DNA of 64,000 nucleotides from Candidatus Merdivicinus intestinigallinarum (GTDB lineage Bacteria > Bacillota > Clostridia > Oscillospirales > Ruminococcaceae), in the NCBI GenBank assembly GCA_018713335.1, contig DVOW01000034.1:25815-89814 (forward strand). Direction: 5' to 3'. The notes below the pieces were generated by a model, which saw nothing but the letters and a program-made list of their open reading frames with translations, had not been told where the DNA came from and made no database searches. Both the position numbers and the translations under genes were made by a program. Below, in pieces: positions 49,637-57,616 of the stretch (the first letter of the stretch is position 1; every line of letters starts with the position of its first letter).

Positions 49637-52116
49637 CGGGATCTTTGCGGAAATTCCCCCTGGAAAAAGCCGGATATCTGCTGCTTTTGCTGTGCGGCGT
49701 TTTGGGGTCATGGGGGGCCTTCCTGGACCGTTACCGTCTGCCTTATGCGGAATTTCTCCTGCCTGGGGCGGTTTTGGCGGACGCCTTGCTGGGCGGGATG
49801 GCATTTTTGCCCAAAAAGGTCCGCGTCGGGTGTTCCCTGGGGATTCTTGCTGTCTGGGTTTTTGTGTGCGTCCGTTATTGGCGGCAAATCGTATGGGGCC
49901 TTGTCCGGTGCTTTGAAACTTTGCTGCCCACAGTCACCATGTACCTTCCTTTGGATTTCCCGGCGCTGCCGCCTATTTCATCCTGGGAAGAGGGGATGGC
50001 CCTGCTGGCCGCAGGCTGCCTGCTTCTGCCGTATCTGGCGCTGCTGTCCTGGGCGGTTATGGGCCGGAAAAGCTTTTGGCTCAGCTTCCTGCTGACCTTC
50101 CCGGTTTTTCTCTTTTCATGGGGTCCAAAAACGGCGGCGCCTGTATACGCCATTGTGTTCAGCGCCTTCTTTTGGATGGCCATGCTGCTGCAAAACGGCA
50201 TCCCCCGGCGGTTCCGGGGCGCCTCCGGCAAGGCGTTGGGGTGGCTTCTCCTGGCATCCGGTCTGGTTTCGTCTTTGGTACTCCTGGCCCCGCCGGAACG
50301 GTATGAACCCTGGGACGGCGCGGCGGATATCCGTGCCCAGCTAAACGATGCGGCCAGCGGGATGGCCCGGTGGTTCCCAGGCGGACAAGGGGGCAGGACC
50401 GTCCTGTCCGGCGAGGACGGGGAAATCGACCTGGACGAAACCGGGAACCGCAGCCAGCCGGATGGGGACGCTTTGCGGGTTTACAGCTATCGAATACCGG
50501 AACAGCTGTATCTGCGGGGGTATTCCGCTGCTGTTTACACCGGCCACAGCTGGGAACAGCTGGAAGAGGGAATGTACCCCTCGGAAAGTTTCGGATTCAA
50601 TCCCCTGGCATTCCTGGACAGGCAGGAGCTGGCCCAGGGGGAGCCCGGGGAAATCCTGATAGAACCGTTGACGGATTCCCGCTGGGTCTACGCCCCATAT
50701 CTTATTACTGATATGGGCCAGCAGATGGAAAGAGAACAGGACATAGGTTTTCTGTCTAACGGCTCGGGACAATATTCCTTCCAAAGCCTGGCCGGTACGG
50801 AATGGGGGGTCATCAACGGGGAAAACGGCGGGCAGTGGCTGGAATATCCTACTTTTTCCCAGTCCTACTTGATGATCGATTCCTTTATGTTCAACGGGGA
50901 GCTTTTGACCTATATAGCGGAACCCGGTCACGGCCCGGTCATTCAAAATTCCGGCCAACTGTCCCCGGAACAGGAATTTGCCGCCTACAATTACCTGTAC
51001 GATTCTCTGTACAAATTCCGGGAAGGACAGGGTCTGTACACCGTGCCGCCCTATGCACAGGATAGCAGCTATATTTGGTTTTTGCAGAAATATTACACCC
51101 AGCTTCCGGAAGGGCTGCGGGAAAGCCTTTTGGAATGGTGGCAGGAGCATTATGAACCTGACATGGGCAGCATGGCCCGGGACCTGGCTATAACCGGAAA
51201 TATCCCGGCAACAGGCGTGCCTTACTGGCTTTGGGGCTATGCCGCCGGGGAGGTGGCCCGGACCATCCGGGATTCCGGCGCTTATACCCTGACTCCTGGT
51301 CCCCAGCCAAGGAGCCAGGATTTTGCGGAATATTTCCTGACCGAAAGCAACGAGGGCTACTGCGTGCACTTTGCCACCGCCGCGGCGGTCATGCTCCGGG
51401 CCCTGGGCATCCCCGCCCGGTACGCGGAGGGCTACGTGGTGGATGAAGGCAGCTTCGACAGCCAGGGCTGGGCCGCGGTCCCCGCCAGAAACGCCCACGC
51501 CTGGGCGGAAATCTGGCTCCCCGGAACAGGCTGGGTCCCGGTTGAAGCCACTCCCGGCGGTCCGGCAAGCGTAACCAGCGGCCAGGAATCCAGCGTGGAA
51601 TCCTCCCAGCCGGAGGAAAGCGAGCCTTTGGAATCCAGCGCGGAGGAGCCGTCTGTTTCCTCTGCCCCGGAGGAGGAGAGCGCGCCGGAAATCTCCCAGC
51701 CGGAAGCCTCGGAGGCCGTAGGGGAAAACGTCCAGGAAAGCCAGACTGGCGGCTGGATTTGGAGCGTTGTCCTTGGCGGGCTTCTGGTGATTGTTGTGCT
51801 GGCCGCACCCTTTGGCGCGCGCTGGCTCCGGATGACGGGCCGGAAAAAGAAAATGTTCCAGCCGGATTCCCGCAGGGCGGCGCTGGAAATATACGGCGTT
51901 ATGGGAAGCCTTGGCCGTTTCGGCGGGCCGGAGCCTTCGCCGGAGGCCCTTGCAATCGCCCGGAAGGCCCGGTTCAGCCCCCATGAGATTTCGGCGGACG
52001 AACTGGAAACCCTTCTTGGGGAATACCGGGACAGCCGCCGGAAAACATGGGAAAACCTGCCCAAACGCAGACGGCTGCGCTTCTGGTTCTTTGGGTACCC
52101 TAAAGGGCGTTCATAA
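49633..52116 (+). CDS. TgpA-like membrane transglutaminase-domain protein
   Basis: An 827-residue protein: about six membrane helices (10-240), an extracytoplasmic region with a transglutaminase-like cysteine-protease-fold domain, a Ser/Glu-rich linker (about 650-700), another helix near 715-735 and a cytosolic tail (DUF4129-like position). Catalytic residues are Cys577 in EGYCVHFATAAAVMLRALG and His622 in NAHAWAEIW; the third position is Glu638 (WVPVEATPG) rather than Asp. It is the third gene of the MoxR/DUF58 operon (ATGA overlap). It probably acts on cell-envelope peptides or cross-links; the substrate is unknown. Confidence 0.9.
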   Translation: MTGSLRKFPLEKAGYLLLLLCGVLGSWGAFLDRYRLPYAEFLLPGAVLADALLGGMAFLPKKVRVGCSLGILAVWVFVCVRYWRQIVWGLVRCFETLLPTVTMYLPLDFPALPPISSWEEGMALLAAGCLLLPYLALLSWAVMGRKSFWLSFLLTFPVFLFSWGPKTAAPVYAIVFSAFFWMAMLLQNGIPRRFRGASGKALGWLLLASGLVSSLVLLAPPERYEPWDGAADIRAQLNDAASGMARWFPGGQGGRTVLSGEDGEIDLDETGNRSQPDGDALRVYSYRIPEQLYLRGYSAAVYTGHSWEQLEEGMYPSESFGFNPLAFLDRQELAQGEPGEILIEPLTDSRWVYAPYLITDMGQQMEREQDIGFLSNGSGQYSFQSLAGTEWGVINGENGGQWLEYPTFSQSYLMIDSFMFNGELLTYIAEPGHGPVIQNSGQLSPEQEFAAYNYLYDSLYKFREGQGLYTVPPYAQDSSYIWFLQKYYTQLPEGLRESLLEWWQEHYEPDMGSMARDLAITGNIPATGVPYWLWGYAAGEVARTIRDSGAYTLTPGPQPRSQDFAEYFLTESNEGYCVHFATAAAVMLRALGIPARYAEGYVVDEGSFDSQGWAAVPARNAHAWAEIWLPGTGWVPVEATPGGPASVTSGQESSVESSQPEESEPLESSAEEPSVSSAPEEESAPEISQPEASEAVGENVQESQTGGWIWSVVLGGLLVIVVLAAPFGARWLRMTGRKKKMFQPDSRRAALEIYGVMGSLGRFGGPEPSPEALAIARKARFSPHEISADELETLLGEYRDSRRKTWENLPKRRRLRFWFFGYPKGRS

Positions 52117-52124
52117 AAAATCCC

Positions 52125-52153
52125 TTGCAAAAAGCCGGAAAAGGCGTTATAAT
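52125..52153 (+). promoter_or_regulatory. Sigma-A promoter of the small gene and MltG-like gene
   Basis: TTGCAA (52125-52130), 17-base spacer, TATAAT (52148-52153). The transcript would start only a few bases before AGAAAGGAAG. Confidence 0.75.
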
Positions 52154-52181
52154 ATCACAAAGAAAGGAAGTGTACAGAATT

Positions 52182-52439
52182 TTGAAGATCGAGCTTCCGA
52201 ATTTTCATTATTTTTATTCCAAAAACCCATACAGCGGCAGTCTGGGCGGGTTCCGGTTCCGGCTGGAGCCCGGGGACGGCCGGCTGAAAGCCATCGCCTG
52301 GCCGGGGCCGAACTGTATGGACGCAACCGACCCCGCCCTGCTGCGGACAGAGGAATTTGCCTTGACGGAAGAAGGGCTGCGGGAAGCGGAGGAATGGCTT
52401 TCCTCCCAGTGTGAGGAATGGACCTATAAAGGAGTGTAA
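52182..52439 (+). CDS. Small hypothetical protein
   Basis: An 85-residue acidic protein, KIELPNFHYFYSKNPYSGS at the N-terminus and ending REAEEWLSSQCEEWTYKGV. No ATG is available. A TTG at 52182 is 12 bases from the AAAGGAAG site; the GTG at 52170 is too close to it but possible. The gene has its own promoter and lies three bases before the MltG-like gene, so they form an operon. I recognise no family. Confidence 0.6.
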   Translation: MKIELPNFHYFYSKNPYSGSLGGFRFRLEPGDGRLKAIAWPGPNCMDATDPALLRTEEFALTEEGLREAEEWLSSQCEEWTYKGV

Positions 52440-52442
52440 AGG

Positions 52443-53777
52443 ATGTCTAAATTGATGAAACGGGCGGCCTGCGTCCTTGCGTCGGCCTGCCTTGCGGTGT
52501 CGGCCGCTGCGCCGGTTTCCGCCGCCTGGCAGAACACCCAGTCCGGCTGGAAATATACCACGGAAAACGGCGGTTATGCCTCCGGCGGATGGCGGATGGT
52601 TGACGGAAAATGGTACTATTTCGGCCAGGACGGGATCATGAAAACCGGCTGGATTTTCGATAACGGCAAATGGTATTACTGCAATCAAAGCGGCGAAATG
52701 CAGACCGGCTGGGTCTGGGACGGCAGCCGCTGGTACTGCCTGGACCAAAGCGGCGCCATGCGGAAGGGCTGGATCCATGAAAATGACAAATGGTACTACT
52801 GCAACCAGAGCGGCCAGATGCTGTACGGCTGGGCGGATGTGGACGGCGTGACCTATTTCTTCAACACCAGCGGGGAAATGCAGACCGGCGTCATCCAGGT
52901 GGAGGGGAAAAACTATGAGTTCGCCTCCAACGGCGCCTTGGTAGGGGAAAGCAGCTCGGCCTTCCCATCGGCGGCCTACACCCTGGACGGGCACCATGCG
53001 GAGATTGTGGACCAAGCCCCCGATGGCCAGACCGTCCGGGTGACCATTTACGAGGGCATGAGCGCCACGGAAATCGCCAACCGCTTGGAGCAAAGCGGCG
53101 TCTGCCGGGCGGAGGATTTCCTCAAAGCCATCAACCAGTACCAGACCACCTCGGCCACTTTTGGCGAATTCAAAAACAATCAGGATCTGTTCTACTACTA
53201 TGAGGGCTGCCTGTATCCGGACACCTATGAATTCTACGCCAACGCCGCCCCGGAATCCGTGATCCGGAAAATGCTCATCAATTTTGACAACAAGATCACC
53301 GATGAGCTGAAAGAGCAAATGGAGGAAAAGGGCCTGACCCTGCTTGAAACCATCACCTTCGCTTCCGTCATCCAGCAGGAGGCCGGCAAGCCGGAGGATA
53401 TGGCCAAGGTTTCCGCCGTGTTCTGGAACCGCCTGAACAATTCCGCCCAGTTCCCCTTACTGCAGTCCAATCCCACCAGAGAATATGTGGAACGGGAGGT
53501 CCTGCCGCATTTGGATTGGGGAAATTCCTCTATTAATACAGATACCTATGACACCTATAAAACCTCCGGCCTGCCCGCCGGGCCCATCTGCAACCCCAGC
53601 GTTGCGGCCATCGAAGCGGTTTTGAACCCGGAGGAGGGCATCGACGCGTACTTCTTCTGCACCGACAAGACCGGGAAATTCTACTTTGCCGAAACTCTGG
53701 CGGAGCATAAGGAAAATATCGCCAAGGCCCAGGAGGTCAACGCCTCTTTGGAGGAAAGCAAGGAAAGTGTGAAATAA
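52443..53777 (+). CDS. Endolytic transglycosylase (MltG/YceG-like) fused to cell-wall-binding repeats
   Basis: A 444-residue exported protein. Residues 1-27 form a signal peptide ending VSA. Residues about 30-165 are choline-binding-type (CW_binding_1) repeats with the pattern GW-xx-GKWYY-QSG-MQTG, about six units. Residues about 185-430 are a YceG/MltG domain with YEG-LYPDTYEF, FASVIQQEAG (Glu313 at the catalytic position as I align it), VFWNRLN and the TYKTSGLPAGPICNPS segment. MltG normally has an N-terminal membrane anchor; here anchoring seems to be through wall-binding repeats. It would cut nascent glycan strands. Confidence 0.88.
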   Translation: MSKLMKRAACVLASACLAVSAAAPVSAAWQNTQSGWKYTTENGGYASGGWRMVDGKWYYFGQDGIMKTGWIFDNGKWYYCNQSGEMQTGWVWDGSRWYCLDQSGAMRKGWIHENDKWYYCNQSGQMLYGWADVDGVTYFFNTSGEMQTGVIQVEGKNYEFASNGALVGESSSAFPSAAYTLDGHHAEIVDQAPDGQTVRVTIYEGMSATEIANRLEQSGVCRAEDFLKAINQYQTTSATFGEFKNNQDLFYYYEGCLYPDTYEFYANAAPESVIRKMLINFDNKITDELKEQMEEKGLTLLETITFASVIQQEAGKPEDMAKVSAVFWNRLNNSAQFPLLQSNPTREYVEREVLPHLDWGNSSINTDTYDTYKTSGLPAGPICNPSVAAIEAVLNPEEGIDAYFFCTDKTGKFYFAETLAEHKENIAKAQEVNASLEESKESVK

Positions 53778-53819
53778 GACGGATTTCGCGGAATTTCATC
53801 CGAAAACCCGCGCCTTCTC

Positions 53820-53848
53820 TTGCAATCATATCTGCAATATAGTATAAT
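53820..53848 (+). promoter_or_regulatory. Promoter of the transglutaminase lipoprotein
   Basis: TTGCAA (53820-53825), 17-base spacer, TATAAT (53843-53848). The expected +1 falls inside the following hairpin. Confidence 0.7.
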
Positions 53849-53849
53849 G

Positions 53850-53886
53850 ATACCAGAGCAGGAGATTTTCTGCTCTGGTATTGTTT
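53850..53886 (+). terminator. Terminator hairpin of the MltG-like gene, overlapping a promoter
   Basis: TACCAGAGCAG (53851-53861) and CTGCTCTGGTA (53870-53880) form a perfect 11-bp stem followed by TTGTTTCG. It lies immediately downstream of the -10 of the next gene. Confidence 0.7.
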
Positions 53887-53939
53887 CGTATATGTAAAGT
53901 TTGAATAGAAGAGCGATGAAGGTACAAGGAGGAGCATCA

Positions 53940-55076
53940 ATGATGAAAAAAAGAAGCGCGGCCGCCATACTGGCCAGCGTGATGATTTGCGGGAGCCTGC
54001 TTGCGGCCTGCGGTCAGGGAACGGAGACCGTGACGGACGAATCGTCCGCTGTTTCCGAATCCTCGGTCGTTTCGGAAATAACGGAGTCCTCGGAAAACGC
54101 GGAAGCGTTGGAAGGCTCGGAAAGTTCCGAATCCTCGGAAATGCAGGTGGAAATGGCCCCGGAATACTTTGTGGAGGATATGGACACCCCCTTGTCTGAC
54201 GGGGGCGGAACCGGCGGCGGTTCCGGCGGTCCTACTGCCCAGGCCGGCGTAGACGGCAGCTATACCGGCGCAATCAATATTGTGGAAAATAAAGCGCCGG
54301 GCACTGTGGTTTATCAAAAGGGCGGCTCCGTTATTGACGCCAGCAACGCCAGCAAGGGCTATGTTATGGTGAAGCAAAGCGGCGTTTCCAAACGGCTGAA
54401 GGTCCAGATCGTAATGGGGGACAAAAAATACAACTATGACCTGAACAATGCCGGAAACTATGAGGCCTTCCCCCTACAGATGGGCAACGGCACTTACAAA
54501 ATCCGCATCATGCAGAATAAGGAAGGGAACACCTACTTTGAGCTGTTCTCCGCGCAGATCAATGTGACCCTGGATTCGTCCTACGCGCCCTTCCTGGCCC
54601 CCAGCCAGTATGTCAACTACAACGCGTCCTCGGCCACCATTAAAAAGGCCTTCGACCTTTGCTCCAAATCCACAACAGATGTGGAGAAGCTGACGGTGGT
54701 TTACAACTGGATCATCAACAACATCACTTACGATACCCAAAAGGCGGCCACGGTGCAAAGCGGGTACCTGCCCAACGTGGACAGCATCTTGCAGTCCAAA
54801 AAAGGCATCTGCTTCGATTACGCGGCAGTGATGGCGGCCATGCTCCGTTCCCAGGGCGTCCCCACCAAGTTAGTGGTGGGAACCGTTTCGGCAGCGGACT
54901 TGAACCACGCCTGGAACGAGGTTTACCTGGAGGGCAAAGGCTGGGTAACGGTGCGGATGTACTTTGAGGGCTCCGCCTGGCAACGGATGGACCCCACCTT
55001 CGCGGCCTCCGGCGGCTCCAATATTGAGCAGTACATCGGTAACGGCAGCAACTACACCACCCTTCGCATCTATTAA
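53940..55076 (+). CDS. Transglutaminase-like lipoprotein
   Basis: A 378-residue secreted lipoprotein. The signal peptide ends in lipobox LAAC with Cys24. Residues about 25-70 are a Ser/Glu-rich low-complexity spacer (ESSAVSESS, SESSESSEMQ), then a Gly-rich turn (GGGTGGGSGG). The C-terminal half holds a transglutaminase-core domain with Cys291 (GICFDYAAVMAAMLRSQGVP), His323 (LNHAWNEVY) and Asp351 (MDPTF). The start at 53940 follows AAGGAGGAG; the longer frame is unsupported. It probably acts at the cell surface on peptides; the substrate is unknown. Confidence 0.9.
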   Translation: MMKKRSAAAILASVMICGSLLAACGQGTETVTDESSAVSESSVVSEITESSENAEALEGSESSESSEMQVEMAPEYFVEDMDTPLSDGGGTGGGSGGPTAQAGVDGSYTGAINIVENKAPGTVVYQKGGSVIDASNASKGYVMVKQSGVSKRLKVQIVMGDKKYNYDLNNAGNYEAFPLQMGNGTYKIRIMQNKEGNTYFELFSAQINVTLDSSYAPFLAPSQYVNYNASSATIKKAFDLCSKSTTDVEKLTVVYNWIINNITYDTQKAATVQSGYLPNVDSILQSKKGICFDYAAVMAAMLRSQGVPTKLVVGTVSAADLNHAWNEVYLEGKGWVTVRMYFEGSAWQRMDPTFAASGGSNIEQYIGNGSNYTTLRIY

Positions 55077-55101
55077 GATGGGATACTGCGCACTTTGCGC
55101 T

Positions 55102-55109
55102 GGTATAAA
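55102..55109 (+). promoter_or_regulatory. Extended -10 element before the yjdF leader
   Basis: TGGTATAAA at about 55101-55109, with a weak -35. It would start the transcript near 55116, just before the riboswitch. Confidence 0.45.
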
Positions 55110-55115
55110 AGGCAA

Positions 55116-55225
55116 AGATAAAAACACAGGCTCCGGTTGGTAGTCCGGCCGCGCTTTCCAAAAGCGCCAGTAACCCTCCCTCCTTGGGTCGTCCGTTCTT
55201 TGTCCATTACATTTCAAGGAGGAAA
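55116..55225 (+). ncRNA. yjdF riboswitch (azaaromatic-sensing leader)
   Basis: The 115-base leader of a yjdF gene has the features I recall for the yjdF motif: an AAAACACAGGCTCCGG segment (55118-55136), a GCGCTTT-CCA-AAAGCGC hairpin (55151-55167), then CCTCCTT (55179-55185), exactly complementary to the Shine-Dalgarno AAGGAGG (55216-55222). That provides a way to hide the ribosome site. The identity rests on context plus these segments; the consensus could not be checked. Confidence 0.75.
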
Positions 55226-55230
55226 TTGTC

Positions 55231-55647
55231 ATGGACAAAACAGCAGGGAGCTTGACGGTATTTTTTGAGGGACCATTTTGGGTGGGCATCCTGGAACGGG
55301 AGGAGGGCGGGAAACGCTCTATCTGCAAAGTGACCTTCGGGGCGGAACCCAAAGACGGCGAGGTTTGGGGATTCGTGCTGGCCCGGTACGGCCGTATGAA
55401 ATTCAGCCCGGCCCAGCCGGTAAAGGAAACGGCCCCCATTCGCAGCCCCAAACGGGCTCAGCGGGAAATCCGGAAAGCAGTGCTCCCCCATGGCATGGGA
55501 ACAAAATCACAGCAAGCGTGGAAACGCTGGCAGGAATCCCAGAAAACGGAGAGAAAAGCCGCTTCCCGCCAGGAAAGGGCGGTGGAAAAACAACGGCTTT
55601 TTGAACAGAAGCGGCAGAAACGGAAGGAAAAGCACAAAGGAAGATAA
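55231..55647 (+). CDS. yjdF: YjdF family protein (DUF2992)
   Basis: A 138-residue protein of the YjdF family: N-terminal LTVFFEGPFWVGILER and KVTFGAEPKDGEVWGFVL, followed by a very basic, Gln/Arg/Lys-rich helical tail (about 80-138). In Firmicutes it is controlled by a riboswitch that binds many azaaromatic compounds, so a role in coping with such molecules is assumed, but its biochemistry is unknown. AAGGAGG at 55216-55222 fits the ATG at 55231. The pilus-like operon starts 59 bases downstream with no terminator in between. Confidence 0.92.
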   Translation: MDKTAGSLTVFFEGPFWVGILEREEGGKRSICKVTFGAEPKDGEVWGFVLARYGRMKFSPAQPVKETAPIRSPKRAQREIRKAVLPHGMGTKSQQAWKRWQESQKTERKAASRQERAVEKQRLFEQKRQKRKEKHKGR

Positions 55648-55664
55648 TTTCCGGCGGTAAATGG

Positions 55665-55706
55665 AAGGAGGGAACCACGGCTTTCGCGGCCGTGGTTTGA
55701 AAGCGT
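55665..55706 (+). promoter_or_regulatory. Split ribosome-binding site with intervening hairpin
   Basis: AAGGAGGG at 55665-55672 is 34 bases from the ATG at 55707. Between them AACCACGGC (55673-55681) pairs perfectly with GCCGTGGTT (55689-55697), loop of seven. With the stem folded, nine bases separate the Shine-Dalgarno site from AUG, an ideal spacing. Unfolded, no usable site exists near the start. Confidence 0.65.
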
Positions 55707-56735
55707 ATGAAACAGGCAGCAGCATTACCGGCAGGGGACCTTTCCCTGTTTTGTTCCCAGGCGGCGTTACTAATGAAATCCGGCATCCCTCTGGACGACG
55801 GCCTTGCCGCCATTGGGGAAACCATGCCGGAAAGCGGCAGGAAGATCCTGTCCCAGGTGGAAGCCGATTACCATGAAACCTATTCCCTGGAAACAGCCTT
55901 GGAAAAATCCGGCGTGTTCCCGGATTATTTTGTGAAAATGGTGGGCATCGGCGAGCGCTCCGGCAAGCTGGAGGGAGTTTTGGAGTCCTTGAGCACTTAT
56001 TACGACCGGGATTCCCGAATGAAGACCCAGGTCCGGCGGGCGGTGCTGTACCCTATGGTGTCCGTCTGCGCTATGGCCATTGTGGTGGCGGTGCTGGTTT
56101 GGAAGGTGCTGCCGGTTTTTGAGGAGGTGCTGGAATCCCTGGGAGGGTCCGCCGGGGTGCTGTCCGGCTTAGGGCCGGGGCTCGGCATCGGCGTGCTGGT
56201 GTTTTTGGGCCTCCTCATCCTTTGCGCGGCTGCCGGCGCGGTTTTGGTGAAGACCGGCCATGGCAGTATTCTGGGGAGGATTTTCGGCAAAATCGGCCCG
56301 GTGCGGCGGGTGCTGAAAAAGGTTTCCGCCGCAAGGTTTGCGTCGGTGCTGTCCATGCTGCTGTCCAGCGGCTACCAGATTGAGGAGGCCCTGGAATTCC
56401 TCCCGGCTATCCTGCCGGACAGGGATTCCGCGGAAAAGGTGCGCCGGATCGGGAACCGGATGAGCGAAGGGGAGCCCCTTCCCGACGCGGTCCAGGACGA
56501 GGGGATTTTCCCCGGCCTCTATTCCCGCATGGTGTCCATCGGGTTCCGCACCGGCGCTATGGACACGGTCATGTCCAAGCTGGCGACTATTTACGAGGAG
56601 GACGCGGATAACGCCATCCAGTCCCTCATTGGGACGCTGGAGCCTTTGCTGGTGGGGATTTTGTCCGCCGCAGTGGGCGTCATCCTCTTTTCGGTAATGC
56701 TGCCCCTTTTGGGCATTATGTCCGCCATTGGATAA
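55707..56735 (+). CDS. Type II secretion / type IV pilus assembly inner-membrane protein (PilC/GspF)
   Basis: A 342-residue platform protein with two repeated T2SSF domains. The first (about 15-140) has AALLMKSGIPLDDGLAAIGE and VGIGERSGKLEGVLESLSTYYDRDSRMKTQVRRAVLYP; the second (about 205-330) has FASVLSMLLSSGYQIEEALEFLP and SIGFRTGAMDTVMSKLATIYEEDADNA. Three membrane helices lie near 120-140, 165-185 and 310-335. First gene of a six-gene pilus-like operon. Translation start appears to depend on a hairpin that brings the Shine-Dalgarno site close to the AUG. Confidence 0.92.
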   Translation: MKQAAALPAGDLSLFCSQAALLMKSGIPLDDGLAAIGETMPESGRKILSQVEADYHETYSLETALEKSGVFPDYFVKMVGIGERSGKLEGVLESLSTYYDRDSRMKTQVRRAVLYPMVSVCAMAIVVAVLVWKVLPVFEEVLESLGGSAGVLSGLGPGLGIGVLVFLGLLILCAAAGAVLVKTGHGSILGRIFGKIGPVRRVLKKVSAARFASVLSMLLSSGYQIEEALEFLPAILPDRDSAEKVRRIGNRMSEGEPLPDAVQDEGIFPGLYSRMVSIGFRTGAMDTVMSKLATIYEEDADNAIQSLIGTLEPLLVGILSAAVGVILFSVMLPLLGIMSAIG

Positions 56736-56747
56736 GGAGGGAAAGCC

Positions 56748-57101
56748 ATGCGCTTGTATCAGCGGGATACCCTTTGGAGCCGGGTCAAGGGCTGGCTGCC
56801 CGCGGCGGGCGGGCTGCTGATCGCGGCCCTGTTTTTAGGGGCCGTCTGGAACGCCTCCGGTTCGGTGGAGGAGGAACAGCTCCGCATGGCGGAGGAGTCC
56901 ATCCGCCGGGCGGCTGTCAACTGCTACGCCGCGGAAGGGAGCTACCCGCAGAATGTGGAGTACCTCACCGAGCATTACGGCGTCCAGCTGGACACCCGGA
57001 AATATGTGGTCAACTACACCGTTATGGGCTCCAACACCCTGCCGTATATCGAAGTGGTGCCAAAAGGCGGCCGTTCCCGGCTGGATATTGGATTTGAATA
57101 A
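56748..57101 (+). CDS. Small membrane protein of the pilus-like operon
   Basis: A 117-residue protein with one membrane helix near 20-35 (AAGGLLIAALFLGAVW), then an extracytoplasmic domain with EEQLRMAEESIRRAAVNCYAAEG and YPQNVEYLTEHYGVQLD, which resembles a pilin head in the way a long helix leads into a small C-terminal domain (TRKYVVNY). It lacks a classic prepilin cleavage site. AAGGAGG precedes the ATG; it lies 12 bases after the pilC-like gene. Confidence 0.8.
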   Translation: MRLYQRDTLWSRVKGWLPAAGGLLIAALFLGAVWNASGSVEEEQLRMAEESIRRAAVNCYAAEGSYPQNVEYLTEHYGVQLDTRKYVVNYTVMGSNTLPYIEVVPKGGRSRLDIGFE

Positions 57102-57118
57102 GGGGGAGGCGGAGATCT

Positions 57119-57616
57119 ATGCTGACAAATGGGAAAAAACACTCTGCCGAAACCTTCCTGACCCTTGGCGTCTTTGGGATTTTTGCCATCCTGGCGGTGC
57201 TGCTGACCTTAATGGGGGCCAGGGCCTACCGGGGCATCGCCGGACGGATGGACGAAAACAACGCCCTGCGTTCCTCCCTGTCCTATGTGGCCAATAAGGT
57301 CCGGGCCGGAGACCATGCAGGCGGCGTTTCCCTGGAAACCCGGGGGGATTTGGAGGCACTTTGCCTTTCGGAAACGGTGGAGGGGGAAACTTACGAAACC
57401 CTTCTGTTTGTCGCGGACGGCTGGCTGCGGGAATACGCGGCGGTGGCCGGGGCGGCAGAGGAGCTTACTCCTGACAGCGGCGAAAAGATCGTGGAGCTGG
57501 CGGACTTTTCCATGGTGCAGGAGGGGGATACCCTGCGCTTGGCCGCAGAGGCCAAAGGCGGCGCTTCCATGGAATTGACGGTGGCCGTCCGCAGTGAAGG
57601 GGGGCTGGTTTCATGA
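57119..57616 (+). CDS. DUF4860-like pilus-operon protein
   Basis: A 165-residue protein with one N-terminal helix (about 10-33, TFLTLGVFGIFAILAVLLTLMGARAY) and an extracytoplasmic domain. It resembles DUF4860 in clostridial pseudopilin operons, with RSSLSYVANKVRAGD and ETYETLLFVADGWLREYAA. It may be a minor pseudopilin or pilus accessory factor. Translation is coupled to the next gene by ATGA. Confidence 0.75.
   Translation: MLTNGKKHSAETFLTLGVFGIFAILAVLLTLMGARAYRGIAGRMDENNALRSSLSYVANKVRAGDHAGGVSLETRGDLEALCLSETVEGETYETLLFVADGWLREYAAVAGAAEELTPDSGEKIVELADFSMVQEGDTLRLAAEAKGGASMELTVAVRSEGGLVS

Noticed and set aside
53351..53383. Loss of the catalytic Glu in the MltG-like protein (ASVIQQE instead of ASIVEKE)
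   Set aside because: Counting back along the E. coli protein from memory, the catalytic Glu aligns with the second Glu of that motif, which is kept here as Glu313.
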